Assembly (NCBI GenBank): GCA_052244495.1
Contig: JBQPXH010000001.1
Reading direction: 5' to 3' (one strand)
DNA: 64,000 nt
Source of the DNA: Cereibacter_A sp052244495
GTDB lineage: Bacteria; Pseudomonadota; Alphaproteobacteria; Rhodobacterales; Rhodobacteraceae
This document shows positions 50,094-59,481 of the stretch, piece by piece (the first letter of the stretch is position 1; each line of letters starts with the position of its first letter). The position numbers were made by a program, and so were the translations under genes. Below the pieces are notes generated by a model. It worked only from the letters and a program-made list of their open reading frames with translations, searched no databases and was not told where the DNA came from.

Positions 50094-51281
50094 ATGCGCG
50101 CACTGACCTGGCACGGTAAGCACGACGTCCGCGTCGAGACCCATCCGGATCCCGAGATCGTCAATCCGCGCGATGCGATCATCGAGGTGACCTCGACCGC
50201 AATCTGCGGCTCGGACTTGCACCTATACGACGGGGTGATCCCCGGGCTGCTCGCCGGCGACATTCTCGGCCACGAGTTCATGGGACGCGTGGTCGAGACC
50301 GGCCCGAAGAGCACGCTGCAGAAGGGGCAGCGCGTGGTGGTGCCCTTCACCATATCCTGCGGCTCCTGCTACTTCTGCCGGAAGCACCAGTATTCCGCCT
50401 GCGACAACTCCAACCCGGTCGAGAAGCAGGACGCGAGCGAGGCGCTCTACGGCCATGCCATGTCCGGGCTCTTCGGCTATTCGCACCTGACGGGCGGCTA
50501 TCCGGGCGGTCAGGCGGAATATGTCCGCGTGCCCTTTTCCGACGTTGGTCCGATCGTGATCCCGGACGGGCTCGACGATGATCAGGTGCTCTTCCTCTCG
50601 GACATCCTGCCCACCGGCTGGATGGCCGCCGACAACGCCGGCATCGAGGAGGGCGACACGGTAGCCGTCTGGGGCTGCGGCCCGGTCGGCCTCTTCGCGA
50701 TCCAGTCGGCGCTGCTGATGGGGGCGGGCAAGGTCATCGCCATCGACGAATACCCCAGGCGTCTGGCACTCGCCCGCAAGCTCGGCGCCGAGGTGATCGA
50801 CTTCCGGCAGACCCGCGTGCTCGAGGCGCTGATGGAGATGTCGGGCGGGATCGGCCCGGACGCGGTGATCGATGCCGTGGGGATGGAGGCGCATGGCATG
50901 GCGCCCGACACGATCCTCGACAACGTCAAGCAGACCGTGGGCATCGGCGCCGACAGCGCCCATGCGCTGCGCGAGGCGATCATGGCGGTCAGGAAGGGCG
51001 GACGCGTCTCGGTTCCCGGCGTCTATGGCGGCTTCCTCGACAAGTTCCCGCTGGGCGCGATGATGGAGAAGGGCCTCGCGGTCAAGACCGGCCAGACGCA
51101 TGTGCAGCACTATCTCGAGGATCTTCTGCGCCGGATCGGAGAAGGCGAGATCGACACGACCTTCCTCATCTCGCATCGCCTGCCGCTCGAGGATGCCGCG
51201 CGGGGCTACGAGAACTTCCGCTACAACCAGAACGAATGGACCAAGGTGGTGCTGAAGCCCGGCACCGAGGTGGCGGCATGA
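50094..51281 (+). CDS. Zinc-dependent alcohol dehydrogenase (formaldehyde-dehydrogenase-like)
   Basis: A 395-residue medium-chain dehydrogenase of the FDH/threonine-type subgroup. Catalytic zinc residues are in the CGSDLHLYD and GHEFMGRV segments. The four structural-zinc cysteines lie in CGSCYFCRKHQYSAC. The NAD site is VWGCGPVGLFAIQSALLMG. The long insertions and the 390-residue length fit the glutathione-independent formaldehyde dehydrogenase-like group. It is second in the SRPBCC-ADH-SDR-SDR operon, and its stop overlaps the first SDR start. The substrate is unknown. Confidence 0.93.
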   Translation: MRALTWHGKHDVRVETHPDPEIVNPRDAIIEVTSTAICGSDLHLYDGVIPGLLAGDILGHEFMGRVVETGPKSTLQKGQRVVVPFTISCGSCYFCRKHQYSACDNSNPVEKQDASEALYGHAMSGLFGYSHLTGGYPGGQAEYVRVPFSDVGPIVIPDGLDDDQVLFLSDILPTGWMAADNAGIEEGDTVAVWGCGPVGLFAIQSALLMGAGKVIAIDEYPRRLALARKLGAEVIDFRQTRVLEALMEMSGGIGPDAVIDAVGMEAHGMAPDTILDNVKQTVGIGADSAHALREAIMAVRKGGRVSVPGVYGGFLDKFPLGAMMEKGLAVKTGQTHVQHYLEDLLRRIGEGEIDTTFLISHRLPLEDAARGYENFRYNQNEWTKVVLKPGTEVAA

Positions 51282-52048
51282 CGCTCGCCGTCATCACCGG
51301 AGCGTCCAGCGGGATCGGTCTCGAACTGGCGCGGCTGGCTGCGGAGGACGGGTCGGAGCTGATCCTCTGCGCCGACGATCCGCAGCTTCACGAGGTGGAG
51401 GAAGACCTGCGAGGGCAGGGCGCGACCGTCACGGCCTGCCTCGCGGACCTTTCGACCGAGGAGGGAGTCGAGGCCCTTCTATCCGCAACGGGCGGACGCG
51501 CGGTCGATCATCTGATGGCCAATGCGGGCCGGGGCCTCGGACACGCCTTCCTCGATCAGGACGAGGCCGGCATCGAGGCGGTGATCGCGACGAACGTCAC
51601 CGCGACCACGCTGCTTCTCCACCGTGTCGCCTGCCGGATGGCCGCGCGCGGCGAAGGCCGCATCCTGATCACCGGCTCGATTGCGGGACTGATGCCTGGC
51701 AGCTACCAGGCGGTCTATAATGCGACCAAGGCCTATCTCGACACGCTCAGCTGGGGCATCCGCAACGAACTGGGCGACAGCGGGGTCACCGTCACCTGCC
51801 TGATGCCGGGCCCGACCGAGACGGAGTTCTTCCACCGTGCCGGGATGGAGGAGACGCCGGTGGGCCGGTCGGAGAAGGACGACCCCGCGATGGTCGCGCG
51901 CACGGGCTACCGCGCGATGAAGCGCGGAGCCTCGGGCGTGACGGCGGGCTTGGCCAACAAGGTGCAGGCGGCGCTTTCCGGCGTGGTGCCGGACAGCGTG
52001 CTCGCCATGCTCCACCGCCGCATGGCCGAGCCGGAGGATGCCCGATGA
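51278..52048 (+). CDS. Short-chain dehydrogenase/reductase (first of tandem pair)
   Basis: A 256-residue classical SDR. The cofactor loop is TGASSGIGLELA at the N-terminus, the structural NAG motif is MANAGRGLGH, and the catalytic Ser and YxxxK are in ITGSIAGLMPGSYQAVYNATKAY. The start overlaps the ADH stop by four bases (ATGA). The next gene is a clear paralogue, probably from tandem duplication. The two plus the ADH suggest successive oxidation/reduction of one substrate family. Confidence 0.93.
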   Translation: MTLAVITGASSGIGLELARLAAEDGSELILCADDPQLHEVEEDLRGQGATVTACLADLSTEEGVEALLSATGGRAVDHLMANAGRGLGHAFLDQDEAGIEAVIATNVTATTLLLHRVACRMAARGEGRILITGSIAGLMPGSYQAVYNATKAYLDTLSWGIRNELGDSGVTVTCLMPGPTETEFFHRAGMEETPVGRSEKDDPAMVARTGYRAMKRGASGVTAGLANKVQAALSGVVPDSVLAMLHRRMAEPEDAR

Positions 52049-52818
52049 CCCTCGCTGTCGTCACTGGCGCCTCGACCGGCATCGGCTATGAACTCGCCCG
52101 CTTCGCGGTCGAGGACGGGCATGAGCTGATCATCTGTGCCGACGAGGACGAGATCGAGCACGCGGCCGACAAGCTCCGCCGTCTGGGCGGGAAGGTCGAG
52201 GTCGTGCGCGCCGACCTCGCCACCCGAGAGGGCGTCGATACGCTCTGGCGCGCGGTCGAGCGCCGAGAGATCGACCTCTTCTTTGCCAATGCCGGGCGGG
52301 CGCTCGGCCATGCCTTCACAGAACAGGACTGGGTCGCGATCCGGCGGCTGATCGATCTCAACGTGCTTCAGACCACGCTGATGCTGCGCCGGGTCGGAGA
52401 GAAGATGCAGCGGCGCGGCGCGGGCCGGATCCTCGTCTCGGGCTCGATCGGCGGCTTCGTTCCGGGTCCGTTCGACGCGGTCTACAACGCGACCAAGGCC
52501 TATCTCGACAGCCTGACATATGCGCTTCAGGACGAGTGGCGCGACGGGCCGGTGACGCTCACCTGTCTGATGCCGGGGCCGACCGACACGCCGATCTTCA
52601 CCCGCCCCGAAAACCGGCTGGCCGACAGCCCGATCGCACAAAGCGACCGGCTGGACGACGTGACCACGGTCGCCCGCGCGGGGTATGAGGCGATGATCGC
52701 GGGCGAACGCGGCGTCGTGCCCGGCCTGACCAACCGGCTCCTGGCGATGCTGTCCGGCGTGGTTCCCCAGAGCGTTCTGGCGCAGATCCACCGCCTCGGG
52801 GCCGAGCCGGACAGGTGA
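52045..52818 (+). CDS. Short-chain dehydrogenase/reductase (second of tandem pair)
   Basis: A 257-residue classical SDR paralogous to the gene before it. It has TGASTGIGYELARFA, FANAGRALGHAF, and catalytic VSGSIGGFVPGPFDAVYNAT followed by KAY. Both copies share the MTLAV N-terminus, the CLMPGPT segment and a common SGVVP C-terminal motif. The start overlaps the preceding stop by four bases. It ends the operon, and a decayed cytochrome oxidase gene follows. Confidence 0.93.
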   Translation: MTLAVVTGASTGIGYELARFAVEDGHELIICADEDEIEHAADKLRRLGGKVEVVRADLATREGVDTLWRAVERREIDLFFANAGRALGHAFTEQDWVAIRRLIDLNVLQTTLMLRRVGEKMQRRGAGRILVSGSIGGFVPGPFDAVYNATKAYLDSLTYALQDEWRDGPVTLTCLMPGPTDTPIFTRPENRLADSPIAQSDRLDDVTTVARAGYEAMIAGERGVVPGLTNRLLAMLSGVVPQSVLAQIHRLGAEPDR

Positions 52819-52830
52819 GGGGCCGCCGCC

Positions 52831-53346
52831 CTGCCGGGCTGGTTAGGCTATATCAACCACACCAGCATCGGGCGCCGCTTCGTCATCACGGCCTTTGTCT
52901 TCTTCCTCCTGTCGGGGGTGCTGGGCCTGCTGATGCGGCTGCAACTGGCGCAGCGGCTGAACGAGGTGCTCGCGCCCGAGACCTGCAACCAGTGATGACC
53001 GTCCACGGCACGACGATGATGTTCCTCTTCGCCATTCCCGAGATGGAGTCCAACTCGCGCCGCTGAGGGGGAGTGCGCGCAACAAGGCCTTCCTGCGGCT
53101 GAACGCCTTCGGCTACTGCGCCCACCTTATCGGGGGACCACCTTCCTTGCCTCGCCGCTCCTCGGCATGGCGCCAGACGCGGGCCGATTCAACTGCATGC
53201 CTCTGTCACGGCCGGAGTTCGCCCGGGGCTACGGCATCGACACCCTGACCACGATGATCACCTTCGTCGAGGTCTCGGCGCTGACCGCGGCGGTCGAGCT
53301 GATCGTGACCATCTTCGACGTCCGGGCGTCGATGGCAGGGCCCAAT
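52831..53346 (+). pseudogene. Decayed cytochrome c oxidase subunit I
   Basis: The DNA encodes successive pieces of a heme-copper oxidase subunit I: WLGYINHTSIGRRFVITAFV and LLMRLQLAQRLNEVLAPETC, then a stop. In another frame come TVHGTTMMFLFAIPEME, then FLRLNAFGYCAHLIGG, and, frame-shifted again, GMAPDAGRFNCMPLSRPEFA followed by ITFVEVSALTAAVELIVTIF. The order is that of the N-terminal helices of CtaD-type proteins. Stops and several frame changes make it nonfunctional, and the C-terminal half, including most heme-ligand helices, is missing. It follows the SDR pair by 12 bases. Confidence 0.82.
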
Positions 53347-53470
53347 TTCGGCACAGTCTGCCTTTGGCGGGAACAGAGCCGCGGACCCGTGGTTCAGAGA
53401 GCAAGCCGGACCGGGTCGAGTACGACTTCCGTGCTTCCGCGGTCCGGCTGAAGCAAAGGAGGAAACGCAC

Positions 53471-54313
53471 ATGAAACTCATCGTTTCGGGCGCGATCGCT
53501 CTTCTCGCGAGTTCTGCAATTCCGGTCGTCGCGCAGGATGCCGGCAGCCAGACCGGGACCATGCCCAGCCAGACCGGCACGATGGCCAATCGGACCGGCA
53601 CCACGGCCAACGAGACCGGCACCACGGCCGACCAGGCCGGTACCATGACGGCCGAAGACTGGTCGCCGAACGCGCTCTACGCGAGCGGCATGAGTGCCCA
53701 GGCCTTCATGAACCAGACTGAAGTCTACGGCTCCACCGGGGATGACATCGGAGATGTCGAGGATCTGGTGATCGGCCCCGACGGGCGCATCCTTTCGGTC
53801 ATCGTCGAGGTCGGCGGCGTCTGGGACATCGGCGACACCCACGTCAGCGTGCCGTGGGATCAGGTCGAGGTGCGCGACTCCGGGGGGATCACGGTTCCCG
53901 TCACCGAGGAAACGGTCGATGACTTCGGCTGATTCGGCGACGACGGAACCGACTGGATTGATGCCGGCAGCGCTCAGGATCAGGTTCTCGAGAATGTGGA
54001 CGATGCCGAGGTTCAGGGCCGCGCCTGGCGTATCACCGAACTGATCGGTGACACCGCCCGGCTGAGCAACGACCAGCGTTACCGCAACTACGGCTATGTG
54101 ACGGATGCCATCCTGCAGGATGGCGAGATCAAGGGCGTGGTCGTGCAGCGCGACGCAGCTTATGGCGGGCGCGCCTATCAGGCCTATCCGATGAACGGCT
54201 ACGGCTGGGGCGGCGGGTGGGACCCGGGATCGGCAAATTACTACATCCCGTTCGACGAGGCGCAGGCGATGGAGCTTGACACCTTCGATTACGGGCAGCT
54301 CGGCGACAGCTGA
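53471..54313 (+). pseudogene. PRC-barrel domain protein interrupted by an in-frame TGA
   Basis: A secreted PRC-barrel protein (280 codons counting the interruption). The signal peptide is MKLIVSGAIALLASSAIPVV. A low-complexity stretch repeats TGT-type units (SQTGTM, NRTGTT, NETGTT). Domain 1 includes VYGSTGDDIGDVEDLVIGPD and domain 2 includes RAWRITELIGD and YGYVTDAILQDGEIKGVVV. A single TGA at 53930-53932 separates them in the same frame, with normal coding on both sides. It is either a recent nonsense mutation or a read-through codon. AAAGGAGG precedes the start, and a good terminator follows, so the unit still looks expressed. If translation stops, a 153-residue one-domain product remains. 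Confidence 0.75.
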
Positions 54314-54393
54314 CACCGTACGGTCCGGCCATGCGATCGCGGCAGCTGATGCCGCTCATCCGGCAGCGCGAGCGCATACAGCCAATTCGTTTC

Positions 54394-54430
54394 GATCCGG
54401 CCATGCAGAGACGTGGCCGGATCACTTTTT
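54394..54430 (+). terminator. Rho-independent terminator after the PRC-barrel gene
   Basis: GATCCGGCCA (54394-54403) and TGGCCGGATC (54414-54423) form a perfect 10-base stem with a 10-base loop, followed by ACTTTTT. This is the clearest intrinsic terminator in the window. The rest of 54314-54650 shows no gene. Confidence 0.85.
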
Positions 54431-54650
54431 CCTTATGGAGGTGGTCTGCTCGACTTAGCGGAAAATCTTTTCCGTGGCCGAGAGAGGGCAGTGAAGCAGG
54501 TTGAGATAGTGCCCTCAGGCGGTCGCGACGATCTCTCCTCGCGCCGGCAGGTCCACGGAAATCGGCTCGCCTGTGACGTGCAAGCTTGGCCGCAAGTTCG
54601 CATCGCCGCGCCGGTCAGCCCGGTCCTCGCGCCTTGCGCCCGCCGGGGCC

Positions 54651-55571
54651 TCAGCGCGGCTGACCCAGCACCAGCAGCATGACCTTCCGGCCGGCGCCGT
54701 CCGCCCGCAGGACCGCTCCAATCCGCGTCACCGACGGATCAAGCAGCGTCTCGCGCGTCTCGCCGGCGTTCCAGTCCCGCACGAAGGCCGCCGGATCGCC
54801 CTGTGCGGGCTGCGCACCGCAGCCGCCGCAGCTTGCCGCGAGCGTGGCGAGCATCCGCCACTGACCGGCCTCGGCCATGGGGAGAGCCCCTTCGAGGTCG
54901 CCCGCGTGGTCGAGCCGAAAATCCTCGATCGTCTCCGGTACGAGGTTGCGCGCCGCCTCCGTGAGCGCGTCGCTCGCCTCGACCGGCGCGTGACCCGCTT
55001 CGCGGCGGAGGCGGTTCACGGCCGTGCGGGCGGCGTCAGAGACATCTTCCTGTGCCAGCTCGCCGGCCTCGCCGCGAGCGGTGCCGGGCCCGGCGAAGGT
55101 CTGCACGGCGAGCTGAGGTTCCGCGCCGCCACCCGCCATGCCGAAGCCGAACCCGGCGAGGCCCTCACGCAGGATGTTGTCGCGATGCTCCGGGCTGTCC
55201 ATCCAGCCCTGATGGAGCCGCTTGATGCTGCCCGCATCCGGCCTCGGGCAGCCGCTGCAGCGGGCGATGTTCTCGGCCACGAGCTTGCCTTCGTCTCCGC
55301 CTTCAGCGAGATACCGGTCGCGAGCCGTGCCTCCCTCGGGCGATACATGGGCGTAGTAGTCGCGCCGCAGCATGTCATCGGCATGGCGCTGAGCCGCCGC
55401 GTCGAGGTCGTCGCGGCGTTGCAGCGGCGGCAGGTCATGGTCCTTCCGCGAGGCGTTCGTCATGTCGAGGGCGCGGCTGCGCAGCGCATCGAGATCCGCC
55501 ACCTGAGCGAGCGCCGGCGCGGCGCAGGCGAGAAGGGCGGCCGCGGCGAGGATGGGTCTTGCGGGGATCAT
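54651..55571 (-). CDS. CAP-domain (SCP-like) secreted protein
   Basis: A 306-residue exported protein with a signal peptide (MIPARPILAAAALLACAAPA, cleaved near ALAQ). The CAP/SCP fold spans about residues 30-170, with AAQRHADDMLRRDYYAHVSP, AENIARCSGCP and LHQGWMDSPEHRDNILREG containing the usual His/Glu pocket residues. The C-terminal half, with a CGGCG motif, is not assigned. Bacterial CAP proteins are extracytoplasmic with largely unknown roles. GCAGGAGG precedes the ATG. It is monocistronic and diverges from the DUF421 gene. Confidence 0.88.
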   Translation of the reverse strand: MIPARPILAAAALLACAAPALAQVADLDALRSRALDMTNASRKDHDLPPLQRRDDLDAAAQRHADDMLRRDYYAHVSPEGGTARDRYLAEGGDEGKLVAENIARCSGCPRPDAGSIKRLHQGWMDSPEHRDNILREGLAGFGFGMAGGGAEPQLAVQTFAGPGTARGEAGELAQEDVSDAARTAVNRLRREAGHAPVEASDALTEAARNLVPETIEDFRLDHAGDLEGALPMAEAGQWRMLATLAASCGGCGAQPAQGDPAAFVRDWNAGETRETLLDPSVTRIGAVLRADGAGRKVMLLVLGQPR

Positions 55572-55763
55572 GGCACCTCCTGCCCGACAACGGAACCGGC
55601 GGGGGCATGTTCCTTTCACCGGCGGGAGACTGCTCCTTCCATCGCAAGCGTCGCGAGGTCGCAGGTCATCGGGGCAGAGCATCCCGGCCCGATCGAGAAG
55701 GCGGGGGGCTGGAACACTTCGGGTCTGCGAAAGATGTCTCTCGAGGCAAGCGGAGGGTACACG

Positions 55764-56243
55764 ATGAGCGAACCGATGATCTTTGACGGCTGGGCGGGCA
55801 TCCTCCGCGTGATCGTCGTGGGGCTTGTGTCCTACGTCGCGCTGATCGCCATGCTCCGCGTCTCGGGCAAGCGAACGCTGAGCAAGATGAACGCGTTCGA
55901 CTTCATCGTCACCGTCGCGCTCGGCTCGACACTCGCGACGGTGCTGCTGAACCGCAGCGTGCCGCTTCTGGAAGGCGTGGCGGCGCTCGCGCTGCTGATC
56001 TGCCTGCAATATGCGATCACCTTCGCCTCCGTGCGCTGGCCAGGCTTTCAGGATCTCGTCAAGAGCGAGCCGACGCTCGTCCTTCACGGCGGGAGCTTTC
56101 TCGAGGACGCGATGCGCCGCCAGAGGGTGACACGGGAAGAGATCCTCGCAGCCCTCCGCGCCAGCGGTCGCGAGGATCCCGATGCCGTGGGGTCCGTCGT
56201 GCTCGAGACCGACGGCAGCCTGTCGGTAATTCCCTGCGGATAG
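55764..56243 (+). CDS. DUF421 (YetF-like) membrane protein
   Basis: A 159-residue inner-membrane protein with about three N-terminal helices (ILRVIVVGLVSYVALIAMLR, and so on), then a short cytoplasmic DUF421 domain with RVSGKRTLSKMNAFDFIVTV and SEPTLVLHGGSFLEDAMRRQ. The family is widespread and of unknown function. GGAGGG precedes the ATG. It stands alone, convergent with the second tct operon. The 93 bases between them hold short inverted repeats only. Confidence 0.9.
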   Translation: MSEPMIFDGWAGILRVIVVGLVSYVALIAMLRVSGKRTLSKMNAFDFIVTVALGSTLATVLLNRSVPLLEGVAALALLICLQYAITFASVRWPGFQDLVKSEPTLVLHGGSFLEDAMRRQRVTREEILAALRASGREDPDAVGSVVLETDGSLSVIPCG

Positions 56244-56336
56244 ATGCAGCCCGCCAATCCGCGAGCCGGCGTCAGACGAAGGCTTCGCCGGGGTTCGTTC
56301 CTTCCGGCTGCACGGCCGCCTGCGCGTGAGTGCCGT

Positions 56337-57827
56337 TCAGCGACGGAAGAGCTTCACCGCGGGCAGCAGGATCAGGATGATCGCGGCGATCGTGATGGGC
56401 GCGGCGATCGGCCGGGTCAGGAAAATGGACGGATCGCCGGAGGAGAGCAGCAGCGACTGGCGGAGCGTCGGCTCCGCGATCGGACCGAGGACGATTGCCA
56501 GCACGGCCGGCGCAAGCGGATAGTCGAAGCGGCGCAGGATGAAGGCGCCGATGCCGAAGATCACGATCATCCAGATGTCGAACATGTCCGAGGTTGCGGC
56601 ATAGCCTCCGACGATGGAGAGCACGAAGATCATCGGCGCGAGGATGGTGAAGGGCATCCTCAGCATCCAGATGAAGACCGGGATGAAGGCGAGGTTGATC
56701 AGCAGCGCCGCGACGTTCGAGATGTAGAACGACCCGATCAGGCCCCAGACGAAGCCCGTCTCCTTCACGAAGAGCAAGGGGCCCGGCGTGAGCCCCCAGA
56801 TCACCATGCCGCCCAGCAGGATCGCGGTTGTGGGCGATCCGGGAATGCCGAGGGTGAGCATGGGAAGCATCGCTCCGGTCGAGGCGGAATTGTTCGCGGA
56901 TTCGGGAGCCGCCACGCCATCGACATTGCCGCGCCCGAACTCGTGGGGCACGCGCGAGATCATCTTGGTCACGCCATAGGACATCAGCGAGGCAGGCGTG
57001 GCGCCTGCCGCCGGAAGGATGCCGACGAAGAAGCCCAGGAACGAGCCGATCGTCATGCCCTTCCAGCCCTGGCGCATCGCCTGCGCCGTGTCCGCCGCCA
57101 TGACCTTCGCCGTCATCTTCGGCGCCGTCGTCTCGACCTGCCCGCGGGACTGGTCGATGGTCCAGAGCATCTCGCCGATGCCATAGACGCCGATCGCCAG
57201 CACCAGGAAGCCGATCCCCTGCAGGAAGCCGGTCATCTCGAACAGGACGAGGCGGGGCGCGCCGGAGATCTGGTCGAAGCCGATGGCCCCCAGCACGAGA
57301 CCGAAGCAGATCGAGAACACGGTCTTGGGGATATCGTCCCCGCCAAGGCCCACGAAGGTCGCGAAGGCCAGCAGCATCAGGGCGAAGATCTCGGGCGGGC
57401 CGAAGGCAAGTGCCACGCTTGCGAGGAGGGGCGCGAAGAGGGTGAAGAGCACGTTCGCGACAGTGCCCCCGACGAAGGAGGCTATCGCCGCCGTCACGAG
57501 GGCAAGGCTCGCCCGGCCCTTGAGGGCGAGCGGCCTGCCGTCGAAGGTGGTGGCGACCGCCGTCGACGCGCCGGGAATGCCGAGGGTGATCGACGAGATG
57601 GCGCCGCCATACATCGCGCCGTAGTAGATCGCGGCAAGGAAGATGATCGCCGCGCCCGGCGGTACGAGGAAGGTGATCGGCAGCAGGATCGCCACGCCGT
57701 TCACCGAGCCCAGCCCGGGCATCGCACCGATGAACAGCCCGACCGACACCCCGATGACGATGAGCATGATGTTCAGCGGCTGGAGCGCGAGCAACATGCC
57801 GTCGCCAAGCAGGGAAAGGATGTCCAT
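56337..57827 (-). CDS. tctA: Tripartite tricarboxylate transporter large permease TctA (second system)
   Basis: A 496-residue, roughly 12-helix permease. The family repeats are visible as GAMPGLGSVNGVAILLPITF and APESANNSASTGAMLPMLTL, and the GIPGASTAVATTFDGRPLAL loop is characteristic. It is the last gene of a tctC-tctB-tctA operon, 13 bases after tctB. Unlike the copy at 10.5 kb, it is not fused with TctB. It imports an unknown carboxylate using the ion gradient. Confidence 0.95.
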   Translation of the reverse strand: MDILSLLGDGMLLALQPLNIMLIVIGVSVGLFIGAMPGLGSVNGVAILLPITFLVPPGAAIIFLAAIYYGAMYGGAISSITLGIPGASTAVATTFDGRPLALKGRASLALVTAAIASFVGGTVANVLFTLFAPLLASVALAFGPPEIFALMLLAFATFVGLGGDDIPKTVFSICFGLVLGAIGFDQISGAPRLVLFEMTGFLQGIGFLVLAIGVYGIGEMLWTIDQSRGQVETTAPKMTAKVMAADTAQAMRQGWKGMTIGSFLGFFVGILPAAGATPASLMSYGVTKMISRVPHEFGRGNVDGVAAPESANNSASTGAMLPMLTLGIPGSPTTAILLGGMVIWGLTPGPLLFVKETGFVWGLIGSFYISNVAALLINLAFIPVFIWMLRMPFTILAPMIFVLSIVGGYAATSDMFDIWMIVIFGIGAFILRRFDYPLAPAVLAIVLGPIAEPTLRQSLLLSSGDPSIFLTRPIAAPITIAAIILILLPAVKLFRR

Positions 57828-57840
57828 GTCGCGCGGTGCC

Positions 57841-58344
57841 CTAGTACAGGAGTTCGTAGAGGAGATCGAAGACAGGATCGGTGAAGGGCAGACCCGACGG
57901 CATGGTGATCTGCATGGCGCCCTCGAAGAAGAAGAAGAAGGCCAGCGGCGTCACGAGCGCAATCGCCAGACTGAGCCAGAGGGAATGTCGCCCAAGAAAG
58001 CGCAGGTAGTAGAACAGGAAGACGGCGATGGCGCCGTACATCGAGATGACCTCGATCAGGCCCACGAAGACGACGAGCCCCCCGCCCACGAGGCCGAGCA
58101 TCCGCCAGCTCCGGGCGTCGAGGAACGGCTCGTCCGATTGCGACGGCGGACTGGTCCGTCGCCACCAGTTGAAGGCGATGAAGCCGCAGCAGACCAGCAT
58201 GATCCCCGAGAGCCAGAAGGGCCAGGCGCCTCCGCCGGGGCCGCGCCCGGACACGTATCCGGTGGGCAACTCCGCGCTCTTCCACATCAGATAGATGGAG
58301 AAGGCCGCGAGAAGGCCCGCCAGAAGGATCTCGCCCATGCGCAT
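57841..58344 (-). CDS. tctB: Tripartite tricarboxylate transporter small permease TctB
   Basis: A 167-residue, four-helix small permease (DUF1468). Hydrophobic segments include MGEILLAGLLAAFSIYLMWK, WPFWLSGIMLVCCGFIAF and ALVTPLAFFFFFEGAMQI. GGGGGAGAGCGGGA precedes the ATG. It lies between tctC (39-base gap) and tctA. Confidence 0.9.
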   Translation of the reverse strand: MRMGEILLAGLLAAFSIYLMWKSAELPTGYVSGRGPGGGAWPFWLSGIMLVCCGFIAFNWWRRTSPPSQSDEPFLDARSWRMLGLVGGGLVVFVGLIEVISMYGAIAVFLFYYLRFLGRHSLWLSLAIALVTPLAFFFFFEGAMQITMPSGLPFTDPVFDLLYELLY

Positions 58345-58383
58345 TCCCGCTCTCCCCCGATGGGATCCGGTAGATTCCGGACC

Positions 58384-59355
58384 TCAGTTTTCCAGACTGC
58401 CGAGGAGCTTGCGGTGGTTCTCGACCTGCTTTTCCCAGTAGGCCCGCTGCTCGTCGGCATTCATCCAGAGCGGCGAGAGGCTCTCGGACTCCAGATAGGC
58501 CTGCCACTCGTCGCTTTCGTAGATCCGCGTGAAGACCTCCCTGTGGTAGGCGGCGGCCTCCTCGGACATGCCGGGCGCACCGACCACGGCGCGCTGGTTG
58601 TAGTAGGAGAAGTCGTGGCCCATCTCGCGCAGCGTCGGCACGTCCGGATAGGCCGGCAGCCGCTCGTCCGAGAAGGCGAGGAGCGGGACCACGCTTCCCG
58701 CCTCGTAGAAGCCCTTGGCTTCCGCCGGATTGTTCACCGTGGCCATCACCTGCTTGCCGGCGAGGTCACGGGCGACCGCGCCGCCGCCGTCATAGGGGAT
58801 ATACTTGATCTTCAGGTCGTAGGCATCCGCCATGTAGGCGATGACGATGGAGTCCTCCTGTCCCATCCCGGTGCCGCCCATGACGTACTCGCCATTTGCA
58901 GCGCGCACCTCCTCGACGAACTGGTCGAAGCTGGTGATGCCCGAGTCCTTGTGGACCCAGAGGACGAAGGGATCGGCCCCCATCATCGCGACCGGCGTGA
59001 AGGTCTGGACGTCGATCCCGAGGTTCTCCTGCCGGAGCGGAGTGGTGAAAAAAGAATTCAGCGTCACGAGCAGCGTGTGGTCGGGATCCGAGGCGCCCTT
59101 GACGTGAAGCAGTGCCTCGGCCCCGGAACCACCCCCGCGGTTTGTCGGCACGAGGGGCCGGCTCATCATGTCGTAGCGTTCCGCGACGGACTGGATGAAG
59201 CGCGCGATCTGGTCGGCGCCCCCTCCGGGGCCTGCCATGATCGTGAAGTCTATCGGACGCCTCGGCTTCCAGTCCTGCGCCAGTGAAGGCATGGGCAGGA
59301 GCGCAATCAGCGCCGAGAAGGTCATCTGCACAAATACGCGCTTCGTGATCGGCAT
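58384..59355 (-). CDS. tctC: Tripartite tricarboxylate transporter substrate-binding protein TctC (second system)
   Basis: A 323-residue Bug-family receptor with a signal peptide (MPITKRVFVQMTFSALIALL). The mature protein has PIDFTIMAGPGGGADQIARF and VPTNRGGGSGAEALLHVKGA, the standard ligand-loop motifs. The ATG at 59355 has AAGGACC upstream; an in-frame start 16 codons earlier is less likely. It is the first gene of the tctCBA operon, and the AT-rich 59380-59470 stretch upstream, with a TATAGT-like minus-10 on this strand, is the likely promoter area. The ligand is unknown. Confidence 0.92.
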   Translation of the reverse strand: MPITKRVFVQMTFSALIALLPMPSLAQDWKPRRPIDFTIMAGPGGGADQIARFIQSVAERYDMMSRPLVPTNRGGGSGAEALLHVKGASDPDHTLLVTLNSFFTTPLRQENLGIDVQTFTPVAMMGADPFVLWVHKDSGITSFDQFVEEVRAANGEYVMGGTGMGQEDSIVIAYMADAYDLKIKYIPYDGGGAVARDLAGKQVMATVNNPAEAKGFYEAGSVVPLLAFSDERLPAYPDVPTLREMGHDFSYYNQRAVVGAPGMSEEAAAYHREVFTRIYESDEWQAYLESESLSPLWMNADEQRAYWEKQVENHRKLLGSLEN

Positions 59356-59481
59356 CGTAGGTCCTTTCCTCTCGGGAATGCGGAATGGCTTAAGGATCTT
59401 CAACCGCTGCGACGAACTTGAGACACTATATTGCGCAAGTCAGACTTCAAGAAGCATTTTGTTTCGTGGCGAAAAAACCGG

